Positions 38,001 to 47,200 of a DNA stretch of 64,000 nt are shown here, piece by piece. The notes below the pieces were generated by a model. The model was not told the origin of the DNA, ran no database searches, and saw only the letters and a list, made by a program, of their open reading frames with translations. The translations under genes and the position numbers were made by a program. The stretch comes from Istiophorus platypterus. Lineage: Eukaryota > Chordata > Actinopteri > Istiophoriformes > Istiophoridae. The stretch's first letter is position 1; the number at the start of each line of letters is the position of its first letter. The stretch lies in assembly GCA_016859345.1 (NCBI GenBank), contig CM029120.1:24983001-25047000 (forward strand), given 5' to 3'.

Positions 38001-38538
38001 CGCGTTCCTTTCGTTCTCACTCTCAATGGTCTTGATTGCTACGTCCTTTCCTTTCCACACGGCCTTGTAAACAACTCCAAATGTCCCTCTGCCGACAGCC
38101 TGAAAGAGACAGGGTGACAAGATGACAGTCCGGCCCAGCACACAATACAAGGGGGGGGTCACCGTCTCATTTTGACCAGGACCTCCCCAGGCAGGTCAAT
38201 GTGGCCGTGCTAAACCTCTGTATTCACCCCCACCCACGGTTGACCAATCTGCCCTTCGAAAAACTGGGGCCTTGTTCTGTTGTTGAACTGCCTTCAGGGT
38301 CTGTTCCTGTCTCACTGGATTTCACATGCGAGGGCAGTAAACGGAACAACCCGAGCAGAGCTGCTTTTCTCCCACAACTGGTGTCTGTTTTTATCTCAGG
38401 GTTGCTCATGAACAGCTCCCTCAGAAACTGAGAAGTATGGACCCAGGCTCTATTGTTGCTCAGTAAGTTTACCGCTTCAACTTGGATGTCTTCGTACTGG
38501 ATGTCTTCAAACAGACAACCAGCTGGAGTCTCCACCAT
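25863..38538 (-). CDS. map3k7: TAK1/MAP3K7-like kinase, 14 coding exons, 505 aa
   Basis: TAK1-type MAP3K, a cytoplasmic serine/threonine kinase that in this family acts with TAB1/TAB2/TAB3 to activate MKKs (JNK, p38) and IKK (NF-kB), and also feeds Wnt/NLK signalling. Joined exons (38538-38473, 38099-37989, 35604-35539, 34991-34946, 34689-34551, 33003-32879, 32550-32422, 31676-31546, 30839-30755, 30602-30472, 30370-30232, 28963-28902, 28026-27911, 26034-25863) give one open frame with all GT-AG introns. Visible: glycine loop GRGTFG (25-30), VAIK lysine K45, alpha-C glutamate E59, HRDLKPPN with D138, CDFG with D157, activation-loop T166/T169/S174, APE at 179-181, and a C-terminal coiled coil (about 410-505) matching the TAB2/3-binding region. 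The start was chosen because MVETP aligns with the TAK1 start after its Ser-rich leader and has a good Kozak context. Human TAK1 is 579-606 residues; the linker here is clearly shorter and diverged, so this may be a map3k7-like paralogue and not the strict orthologue. Confidence 0.9.
26110..26290. repeat. short interspersed repeat in the last TAK1-like intron
   Basis: Contains CTTTAGCATAGCATAACGTC and GCTGGCCTGGCTCAGTCCA, resembling a fish repeat also seen, decayed, near 31430 and 42200-42320 (GCTTAGCTTAGCATAAACAC). Confidence 0.4.
27911..28026 (-). CDS. map3k7: TAK1-like exon 13 (aa 411-449, TAB-binding helix)
   Basis: Begins PLAPCPNSKESMAVFEQHIR, identical in type to the TAK1 C-terminus, and continues MAQQYLKVQSEIAHLVQRK as the first half of the coiled coil. 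Ends in phase 2. Confidence 0.93.
28902..28963 (-). CDS. map3k7: TAK1-like exon 12 (aa 390-410)
   Basis: A 62-nt exon encoding ATNGLDSSVPMAYLKLDHQL, a TAK1 signature (SIPMAYLTLDHQL). Its 3' splice site (CATCTTTAG) is immediately preceded by a long TG array. Skipping this exon would shift the frame. Confidence 0.92.
28979..29051. repeat. (CA)n/(TG)n array at TAK1-like exon 12 acceptor
   Basis: CA with CAAA interruptions on the plus strand; in the transcript this is UG. It ends about 15 nt before the exon 12 AG. Confidence 0.96.
30232..30370 (-). CDS. map3k7: TAK1-like exon 11 (aa 344-390, diverged linker)
   Basis: A Ser/Thr-rich segment (TATLRTGLSKVSSIESQLG, then CSQSPTYCTSPVTTTGQSEL). Only its end, RMTFSPTG, resembles TAK1 (RMITTSGPT). 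The long mammalian insert with the alternatively spliced 27-residue exon is not seen. The frame and both splice sites fit. Confidence 0.82.
30472..30602 (-). CDS. map3k7: TAK1-like exon 10 (aa 300-343, linker)
   Basis: Low-complexity polar linker beginning SYTEYTINSNRSDGNTEH, alignable with the TAK1 segment after SATSTGS. Only 101 bp of intron separate it from exon 11, so no further exon fits between them. Confidence 0.88.
30755..30839 (-). CDS. map3k7: TAK1-like exon 9 (aa 272-300, linker start)
   Basis: Begins YFPGSDEPLK as in TAK1 and ends SSSATSTG, matching the family's SNSATSTG. The acceptor is preceded by a pyrimidine-rich tract. Confidence 0.9.
31546..31676 (-). CDS. map3k7: TAK1-like exon 8 (aa 228-271, end of kinase domain)
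   Basis: Encodes TRPPLIKDLPEPIETLMTRC and then WDKEPSQRPSMEEVKTTMNHLMK. The WDKEPSQRPSMEE element is the conserved kinase subdomain XI. Ends in phase 0. Confidence 0.92.
31736..32126. mobile_element. non-autonomous Tc1-like element with terminal inverted repeats
   Basis: Left end AAGAAAAACTGTGAACCCC; right end GGGTTCACTAATTTTTTTC then TTGCC, which is its imperfect reverse complement. About 390 bp, no transposase, with TA at the left edge. It lies in TAK1-like intron 7. Confidence 0.6.
32422..32550 (-). CDS. map3k7: TAK1-like exon 7 (aa 185-228)
   Basis: Encodes [20 protein letters not shown] and then TRKKPFDEIGGSAFCIMWAVHRG. Substitutions such as FCIMW for the usual FRIMW occur in otherwise invariant TAK1 sequence, which supports a diverged copy. 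Confidence 0.93.
32879..33003 (-). CDS. map3k7: TAK1-like exon 6 (aa 143-185, DFG and activation loop)
   Basis: Encodes N-LLLVARGTVLKICDFG and the activation loop DIQTYMTNNKGSAAW through APEVFEG. T166, T169 and S174 correspond to the TAK1 autophosphorylation sites T184, T187 and S192. C156 before DFG is retained. This is the most conserved exon of the gene. Confidence 0.94.
33880..34330 (+). mobile_element. Tc1-like transposase relic in TAK1-like intron 5
   Basis: 3' half of a transposase: the plus-strand translation includes EHLRIELKLSVERRHPSNLR and EQFLKKSSAKFPG, and upstream DNA reads CTCCAGCAGGAGAATGACC. It is antisense to the host gene and broken. Confidence 0.75.
34551..34689 (-). CDS. 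map3k7: TAK1-like exon 5 (aa 97-143, catalytic loop)
   Basis: Encodes the helical lobe through the catalytic loop HRDLKPP, with D138 the predicted catalytic base. The codon for N143 is split AA|T across the next intron. Open reading continues into the intron for a short way, but the exon boundary is set by homology and GTAAGG. Confidence 0.93.
34946..34991 (-). CDS. map3k7: TAK1-like exon 4 (aa 82-97, hinge)
   Basis: A 46-nt micro-exon encoding VCLVMEYAECGSLYN, the kinase hinge. The second residue of the usual EGGSLYN is Cys here (ECGSLYN). It ends in phase 1. Confidence 0.92.
35010..35053 (+). mobile_element. Tc1-like terminal fragment
   Basis: GGGGTTTGAATACTTTCTGA then AGTCACTGTATA, a solo Tc1-type end in intron 3, close to exon 4. 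Confidence 0.55.
35539..35604 (-). CDS. map3k7: TAK1-like exon 3 (aa 60-81)
   Basis: Encodes LRQLSRVNHPNIVKLYGSC, nearly identical to TAK1 after the alpha-C helix. Phase 0 at both ends, with donor GTAAGT. The intron before it (2.4 kb) carries the Tc1-like repeat cluster. Confidence 0.93.
35927..36110 (+). repeat. tandem unit 1 (184 bp)
   Basis: Immediately followed by a similar unit at 36111-36293. Differences are a handful of substitutions and one T-run length change. Confidence 0.92.
36111..36293 (+). repeat. tandem unit 2
   Basis: Second copy of the preceding unit; its right end runs into the transposase relic. Confidence 0.92.
37084..37220 (+). repeat. third, dispersed copy of the intron-2 unit
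   Basis: Matches 35889-36024 with essentially one substitution over about 136 bp, so it is closer to unit 1 than unit 2 is. Confidence 0.92.
37989..38099 (-). CDS. map3k7: TAK1-like exon 2 (aa 23-59, ATP-binding)
   Basis: Encodes the glycine-rich loop GRGTFGVV, the catalytic VAIK lysine (K45) and, as its last residue, the alpha-C glutamate (E59). Phase 0 at both ends. The loop has Thr where mammalian TAK1 has Ala, and VVYKAVW where it has VVCKAKW. Confidence 0.93.
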
Positions 38539-39180
38539 CGCGGCGGAGCGGCGACACTGCTCAGCACGGCTGCTTGGGATCCTGAACTAAAACCCGGAGT
38601 TTATCTCGAGTTTATCGGGGCGAACGGCGCCACGACGTTTACTCTCTGCTGCCAAACAGCCGTTTTCATCTGTTGCTGTGAATCCAGGAAGTAGCTCCAC
38701 CAGCACCACCCGCAGCAGCAGCGGGGCTGAGCGGCTGCTGCTGCTGCACGTCCCGGCGCAGAGGCTGGAGGGAAACCTTCGGTCTTCCTGACCCTTTAAC
38801 CTGCGACGGGACTGACCTCAGACCAACGAGCACATTTCCTCCTAAACCTCGGAGCGCTGGTGCCAGTCCCTGGTTTTCTAATGAGCTAAATGAGGAGCAA
38901 CCGGCTCTGCTGACTGGTTCGCGCTTTTGAACGCAGCTTCACTTTGTTTCTGCATACACGAGTGTCTCCACAGGGGGCGACAACCATTTCCATTACTAAT
39001 ACACCGTCCGGCACAGCCCCGCTCTTCCCTCACGGTACTGCTCCGGCTGAATCTGTGCTGCGTTGGCGGGTCTAAACCGGGTCTAAACAGCTGCCGAACT
39101 TTACACAGCTTTAGGTCCCGTTCTGGTCAAACTGTTCTAGACCAGGGTCTGTACAGTTCAGCACAGCAGCTTAGATAGTT
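38200..39180 (-). promoter_or_regulatory. CpG-rich promoter of the TAK1-like gene
   Basis: GC content rises sharply around the first coding exon, with clusters such as GCGGCGGAGCGGCG and several GGGCG-type boxes, against an AT-rich background. The start codon lies within it. This is the expected CpG-island promoter; the exact transcription start cannot be read. Confidence 0.65.
38473..38538 (-). CDS. map3k7: TAK1-like exon 1 (aa 1-22, start codon)
   Basis: Encodes the start and the motif FEDIQYEDIQVEA, matching the segment just before the TAK1 kinase domain. The ATG lies in a GCG-ATGG context inside a CpG-rich promoter. The donor follows GCG as GTAAAC. The Ser/Ala-rich leader of mammalian TAK1 is absent. 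Confidence 0.88.
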
Positions 39181-39199
39181 TTGTCCAGTGTGACTTGAA

Positions 39200-41187
39200 C
39201 GTAGGAGCCACCGCTTTGAGGATTGCTGAACTGAACTTTTAAGAACTTAAACCGGCTCCACGTGGACAGTGATCATGAACCTATAAACTACTGACATTTT
39301 GGACTGACAGATTAGATTGCATTGCTGTGTTGCTTACTCTATTCATTTTGTGGAAGAATAAAAGAAAAAACACACCATGAGATATATTGTTATGCCCGGT
39401 TTAACTACATTACACATTAAAATGACATTTAGTGACCTTGACATTGTCAACATTCATTGCTGCCAACACACCTTTTGAACAAACAGAAGAAGCTTTGTAT
39501 ATTTTATTAAAAGTAAATCAAAGAGTTGAAATATCTCACAGAGCTGAGAAACACTTTAGACAGATTTGTGCAAACATTCATTGCTTAGGTGGAAGCATCT
39601 TCATCCTCTGAGGTTTTGCAATAGAAATACATGTGATTTAGGTGTTTTAACCAAAGCAGCCATTTGATTATTACAGGCCACATTCTCTACACAGACACAG
39701 CTAGATAGATAAAGGTCCAGAGGACTGCTAGGTAGAATGCCAGCTACACATCTGACACCAAAGTCCAGTAACTTAAAGAGTTTTTAAAACCAACACAGGT
39801 CAAGTCAACAGGTCCAAATCTACATAGACCATGGTTCTCACGTGAAAACACTCATTCCTCAGCTTCACCAAACACATTTAAACCCATAAGAGGACACACT
39901 GACAAGTTACAGCATCTGGTAAATGTGCCCCATTAAGAGACTGTAATTCTTTTAAATAATAACTTGTTTAATTTCATAATTTCACCCAAATCACACTTAT
40001 GTAATATGTACTAACTAATCATACTGATTCTCAGTTACAGAGTTACAGTTTAATTATCTATCTATGAGGAATTCAGTCCACCCTGAAAAAATAAGTGATT
40101 TGCTCTATATTTGTTCAAACACTGTGAATATTGAAAATGAATACAACTTCCTGAATACAACTATTGCAGGATATAATTGTGCAGACTGTTTGAAAAATGA
40201 TTGAATGCCAAAGTGGAGAAGAAATGGCATAGTTTGTGACAGTCAGCAACAAACACTTTACAGAAAGGAAACTCAGAACAATAATATTGACATTCACTAA
40301 ATTATCCATTTTGAAACTTGGTATAAATTTCACATTGGATGAACAGACTAATTTTTTTCTGTAATTGTAATTTACTAGTCTACCGACACTCATGAGTAAT
40401 TAAACCAGAGGTGATCACATCCGGACAATGTGCAGATTATGAATATATGTAAAAACTATGTAAAATAAAATCTATCTGAATACATATGCCTGTTTTTGTT
40501 ACATTCTCTTTCTTGCAAAAATGTCACATTAAAACAACGGAAAGAAACACTCTATTGGTCAAACCAGACTGAGTGAGTGTTGGAAAAGCCTTCTTCAAAT
40601 ATTATAATAGCACAAAACAAACAGCGATCTGCTATGTACAATCAGGTAGATAAATTGGGACACATACTGTAGAGAGTTAAATTGTATCTGTAGTTTGAGA
40701 CAGCTCCAGGGTCCACTATTGTCTCACCCGATGACAATAGACATTAAAAGGTAAAATTGTCTTTGAAGAAACGTTAAGAAATTCTAAACATTTGACCAGT
40801 TTACTTTTTCCCCAAAACAAGACAGTTGTGATCTAATTACATAGGGTTTAAAAGATTATTAGCAACCATCAGTATTCTCAGCCTTATTTCTCTGTAATGC
40901 ATGGTAGCATAAAGGCCAAAGTACAAAAGTTGTTCCTATATTATGCATATACATATACTGTTTGTATTTATATATGCAACACCATTCACCCACAACATTA
41001 ACTCTAAGTGGTAACTGGTTTTAATGTTGTGGCTGATCTGTGTTTACAACTTTGAACCATAAACCAGTAGTGTGGGTTTAAGTGAAAATAATGACTCCAT
41101 GCCTACCACAGTGTTATAGAGACATTCCTGTGTTTCAGCAGGCCTTTAACAGCCTCAGTGACATGTTGTTGTCCATGAAGTTTCCTG
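39200..41187. other. daam1-to-TAK1-like spacer, probable daam1 3'UTR
   Basis: AT-rich, without any recognisable coding exon or full transposon. The daam1 stop and the TAK1-like start codon are 2.65 kb apart in the same orientation, so this stretch holds the daam1 3'UTR and then the TAK1-like promoter. Confidence 0.5.
39503..39508 (-). terminator. candidate polyadenylation signal for daam1
   Basis: AATAAA on the minus strand about 1.7 kb after the daam1 stop and before the TAK1-like CpG island. It would give a 3'UTR of about 1.7 kb. It is not the only possible signal and there is no transcript evidence. Confidence 0.3.
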
Positions 41188-41388
41188 TTACTGGTTTAGT
41201 TTTGCTGTTGGTCTCTCCCGGCTGTTATCAAAAAAGTTGTGTGTTCGCTGTTTTCTGCGGTTCATTTTGGACAGATCCTTATCAAACACCTCTCCAGAAC
41301 GCAGAGCAGACACCAGGTCATCGAACTCACCACTATCCGCTTCATTTGCTTTGACTTTCTTCACCTTCTGCTCCCTGTCTTTCTTAAG
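41188..41388 (-). CDS. daam1: daam1 exon 25 (aa 988-1053, DAD, stop)
   Basis: Encodes the Diaphanous autoregulatory domain SGEFDDLVSALRSGEVFDKD followed by basic RRKQR and the family's terminal SRERPTAKLNQ. An intact DAD with an intact DID implies normal autoinhibition. Confidence 0.95.
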   Translation of the reverse strand, partial: LKKDREQKVKKVKANEADSGEFDDLVSALRSGEVFDKDLSKMNRRKQRTHNFFDNSRERPTAKLNQ

Positions 41389-42796
41389 CTGGTGATGGAG
41401 AAAGAGATCATGACAAAGAAAGGGTGGATTAAAAGGGTTCATTTAACCTTTTTTACTGTACATTCATCCATGAATGAGGTGATCATCAGATTTTGTATCA
41501 GTATATGGAGACTAGCAGAGCGGGCAGGAACTTTTATTGATGCCAGCTCTCAGAAAACAGAATCAACATTTGTGCCATTTTCAATTTACACCTGGTAAAG
41601 AGCATTTCAGCTACATGATGTATCCTGACAAATGATTGTTTTTCACATGTATGTCTAGATGATATCCTTCTCTTAGCCCCTCTGATGATGTCTGCTAACC
41701 TGAGCCTCCATGAGTGCCCGTCTCTCCTCATTCTCCTTGTGTTTGGCCATGTTCTTGTTGTCCTGTTTGGCCTCTGAGAAAGCTACGAGAAAAGTGTCAA
41801 AGATCCCAAAGAACTCATCCGGCTGCAGGTTGAGCGTGTCCTCTCCAAAGTGTTTCAGTGCCTCTCCAAACTTCAACAAGAGACATACAGGGCAAAGGTA
41901 ATAATTTAATCTTTTGTGTCACTCTTGTCTCCTCAGCTGTTTTGTTTTAAATTTGCTCATGGTTAGAAATTAATTTTCTATGCTTGTTGAAGCTTTGTAA
42001 AAAGGGCAGCACATTTTTTTGTCTGTGTGTTATACTTAAATATAAACCAAATTCCTACCGACTGAAAGGTTTGGTCTGACCTACTTACTAGAGGGAAATG
42101 GATGCTGCAATGTGGAGGCAAACATGAATATTAGTCACCAAAAGTAAAACAATCTGGGAAATTTTCTTATTTTCTCTTTCCTTGAATTAGGAAGTTTAGA
42201 TGGATATCATTCTTAAGTCTGTGTGTTGAGTACAGAGCTGGGGTCAGGATATGGTTAGCTTAGCTTAGCATAAACACTGAAAGCAGTGGGAAGCTGCCAG
42301 CCTGATGATGGCGGTCCAGAGACCTGTTTAACATATCTCTTCAAAATCTCTCACAGACCTTCAGTTGGATTTCTGGTTACTCAGTGTATGTAGCATCCAC
42401 GTTGACACTGCTTAGTGTTATGACAATATTATATGGTTTTAAGGCAGAGTAAATCAGAAAATGTGGTAAAATTAATGTGAACAACAGTTATCTGCTGCCA
42501 TCTCACCAATTCTTTGGCCTCGGTGAGTGACTCTTCTATCTCAGAGAAACTGAAGGAGGCCACAGTGATGAACTGACTGACAACAGGGACAAACTTATCA
42601 GCAGGACCATGAGAGGACTGAGCCTGCTGGTACTTCAGCTCCTGCGCATGAACAAAAAAACTTCAGGCAGAAAGACAAGACATTATTACTGAAAGGATTT
42701 TCAGGCACTTTACTGAGTTCACTCACCACCTCAATGCTCTTTAGGCCAGATCTCAGACTGCCAATGTCCTTCTCCAACTCTGTCAAACTGGAAAGA

Positions 42797-42855
<59 letters not shown>

Positions 42856-44183
42856 GCACTTGGCTAAAAAAATAAAATAAACCGTTTAAAAACCGTTCAA
42901 TAAACGTGATTCTGCATGTGTTACATCAACAACCACTGCCACAATAGTTCTTCTTACTTGACTTTAGCAGCTTCTGGCACATTCTGCAGTTCTTCACTGA
43001 AAGCTGCCACCTTTGGGTACTTCTTTTCCAATACAGTGATCATGTAGTGGAGCAGGGTGATGTTTCTACAAACACACACCACATTCAGTCAATGATCATC
43101 TTCATAAATTACTTCTTGGTGCCTTTTAAAAGAAATAATTTAACTAGTGAATATAACTTTTTTTTTTTTTTTACCAGCATACATTTTGACTTGTCATTGT
43201 AGGAAAAGCACTGGTGTCACCAACAACATGAACAATGAACAATGGTTCTGTCCCGGTAATCAATAGCAATGTGTCAGTGAACTAGCATGAACAATACTGG
43301 GACTCTAAAACTACATTCAGCCATCATTTATTCTACTATTTACACCTGTGCTTTTCATACTAGTGACATAATGTTTTCTGTGAAAATGCCAACAATGTAA
43401 AAAGCCCTGTAGAGAATTGTACTTGTCTATGCTTGACTTGGTGTCAATTATCTTGTTGAGACTGGACACTTTAAATCCATGGGCATTTCCTCGTTGCCCT
43501 TTGTTCATGTAGTTCCCAAAGGCCAGAACCACCTCTAGGAGTTGACGCAGTCTCCCACTCTGTACCAACTCCCTAGACGCAAGACACAGAGCTGAAATCA
43601 CAGAGAAGAAGTGTTCACACACAGCACTCATATCAAGATTTTAATTTTCAATTTCTCATTATATATCTTCAGCACAAGATACAAAATGGAGCTTAAAGAA
43701 ACATTAACAGAGAATTTCATACATTTTTTCATACATTTTAACACTTAACGCTTATACTTAAATATATCCTTCCTTTAAGCATTCACCTTCATTCATTTGT
43801 TCAAATTAAACTAATGACCCTTTGGGATAGAAAAAGGCACCTTTGATTTTAGGTTTGACTTCAGCCACTCTTTCAGCAAATTTCTTCTTGAAGTAGAGAG
43901 CCTGGAGTCTCTGTTGATAGTGGTTGATTCTGGTTGTGGACACATAATAGAAAGAAAAACTCTGAGTTGACTCAAATTGTCTCTAAAGATAAGCACAAAG
44001 AAAAAACAATCAGGATACTCTCTCTGTCACTCTCCAATGTCAGTCTTTTGCCCTCATGGTCTCTAGCCCCCCTCCCTCTCTCTCTCGCCTGCCCTTAGTA
44101 AAATCAATTCTGGGTTATTGTGTGTAATTTGCAGGCGTCAGGGAACCACTAAAAAAATGCGGGAGATTCCGGGAGAGGTGAGA

Positions 44184-44214
<31 letters not shown>

Positions 44215-44241
44215 GTGAGTGTTTGTGTGTGTGAGTGTGTG

Positions 44242-44272
<31 letters not shown>

Positions 44273-47200
44273 TTAGTTTAGTTTTTTTTTTTTCTTTGGT
44301 GTGTACCTGCTCATGTCATACAGGAAGCGATCTGATTTGGCCATACGGTCAAGATCATGTTTGTGTTCTTCTAACAGCTCAATGTCACTCTTCTCAGGAA
44401 CAAACTTCAAGAGCTACAAAAAAAGACATATATATACACAGACAATCATACACAAACAATCATAAGTGGAGTTCTTATATAATGAATTATCAGATATATG
44501 AGCCGAAAATAAATGAGATTCCATGCTTCCATTTGAAACATGCATCATAGTTGCTGAAATGATCCAATATTATCCCAAAAAAATTCCCTTACTGTAAACA
44601 TAATTTTATATCACAATTTCAATATAAAATGATGTAATGAATTTCCGAAAGCCAGTCAACTAACATTGTCTACGGGAGAAATAAATGGACACCTGACATT
44701 CCCCCTCAAACTCTGCGGCTTTGCCAATGTACTTGTTAAGAAATGGACATGGAGCATGTGTGTCCTTAGATTGTGTTGTGTCTTTCTTTGTATGTGTGTG
44801 CTTTGGCACCTGCTCCAGCATGTCTTTAGGTAAGTCTTCTTGTTCATCCATTGTCAGGATGGCATGGCGGATCTCCTCATTGCTTAGCCTCAGTCTGTAA
44901 CACAGATAATTTCACTTTTTCATACTTTTTTTTTTATTATTCAATAGGAGTCCCTCTTGAAATTCATTACATGTGCCTTGTAATACATTTTCCTTTGGTG
45001 AAATTTAACATTTGATATTTGAACATAGGTCATAACAGAATATCCAGTTAGTGCCATATATTAGTGCAACAGATTGTAGTCTTTTTAATTATTCATAAAA
45101 ATATTCCAGTGAAAATGTTTAACTTTGACTAGATGATTACAACCTGACATCCATCTGAAAACAAACTCCTCCCCTTATTTTCTGGAGAACCTCTGAACAA
45201 CACATAGACTGAGATGGTGAAAGGAAAAAAGAGGATATGCCACTGTACAACTCAAACACCCACTTAACAGCCCATGGAAACAAAATATTAGGACCCTTAT
45301 GTGTGTTGTAGGAAATACATGAAATACTTCTGACTTCAGCGACCCCCCCCCCCCAGTGGTAATATCAAAATGATACCCACTAAAAAAAAAAACTTTTGCC
45401 AGTTGTGAGTAAATAGTGTCCCATAGGCCATATCTGGCCCTACCTCAAAAATATTTAGCCCTATAAAAAGCTTGAAGCTCTTCATGTGTTCATAAATCCG
45501 CTGTAGTTAACAATGTAAATCCCAATAAATAAAACTTTGTCAACCATCAGTGAGGTAAATACCCATGGAAAATTAAGGAAAATTTACAAGGATGATGTTT
45601 CATTATATATGGACAACAAGGTTATTAGTAAATCTAATTAGTAACTGTAATTTCACTCTTAGAATGCATGGAAACAGGAGATGCTAACAGTACCAAACAG
45701 ACCTCATGTCTAATTTCCACCATTTAAGTCCCATAGAGACTTTTTCTCTCATTCATAATCCGAACAGACTGACCGTGAGAGCAGAATGTTACAGTTCTGT
45801 GCACGACGACCGTCAATCACTGACAGCTCCTTGACTTTCTTGGCAAAAGTCTGATCATCCTCAGCATCCTTCTATTAATACAAAAGAAAGCATCAGAATA
45901 CAACAAAAAACAATGCAATACAACAGTATTCTGCCATGCAAAGATTAGGAAGTTGGAAATTAAATCACAACAATATCTGTTTTGAATAGTAAACTTTAGT
46001 ACCAAAAACATAAGATAAAATTATATTATATGTTGATTATTGCTGATAAGGCTGAAGATACCAATAAACTTTTGATAAGATATCTAAAAAACACATTAGC
46101 CACCACAAATACTTTTGGCTTTGAGTGAGTCTTCTCTTATGTAACAGTGCAATACGTGATATCTGTATGTTTGAAATGGAGAATGAGTGTGCTAAAAATA
46201 AATTAATTAATCAATAAATTGATTTAAAAAAGACTTTCACTTGTAAATTCAACTGAACATGAGTGGTGTGGCATCAGTTAGTCTCTGTGACAACGAAAAC
46301 ATAGAATCAAAAACATATGAATGGATTAAGCAAAAGGGGAAAGGACAATATTGCTGAGGGGATGGCAGTGATCTTATATGTCTGGTGTCAGTGTGGAGTG
46401 TAGTTTGTTACTTGTCGCTTTTGGTACGCTGAGAAGATCTTTTGGAACTCTTCTAGATCTAGAACTTTAAACACCTTGAGATCATCAATCTCTTTCCATA
46501 TGGTTCCTTCTGTCTTGCTCTGAAACAAACAATAATTCCGTCGGTTGACATAATCTTAGTTTAAGGTCTAATGAATATCTTTTACCTGTATTAGTACTCC
46601 CACTTCTTAATGTTTGCTGAAGAAAGGGTCAGTCTGGGTTTTATTTTTTTGTGACTGGTAAGTTCAGTTCAGGTAGCATGAGCTGCTGCTTGGCTGGTTT
46701 TGAGATAGGTGTTCCTATTTCCTCTGTAGTTGTGACATATGTTAACTCTTTTGGCTTAACACAAACTTGAATTTTTAAGCACGGTACAATGATATGTTGT
46801 TTGTATGTAGGCTTATAACTTGAACAGGCCAAGTCCACCTGGGAGGGTGCACACCACCCATTATAATCTGTATCATGTTTAATTTGATGAACAGCCTCAA
46901 TCATTGCCTGTGACCACGTGTTTGTGGTTGCTCTAGGAGCAGTTGTGATGTGGGTTCCTTTGTTCCTCTGGGATAATTTAGTAAAAGTCTATGGTAATTT
47001 TTAATACCATGCTTTTAGATCTTGAGAAATACTGTGAGGCTCCAGTGGCCTGTTAACTCAGGCCTGAGGTGCCTGAGTTTTCCCATCCCCTTCCATAGAG
47101 GGGGGCCAAAGATTGACCTACCCTGGGCAATTCCTTGCCAAGACTTGCTGTTTTTATAGGTTTTGTCTTTATTTCCATCACTGGTACTTTTGTAATCTTA

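Noticed and set aside
41239..41598. 119-codon plus-strand frame
   Set aside because: Antisense to the daam1 last exon and intron; no domain or splice context.
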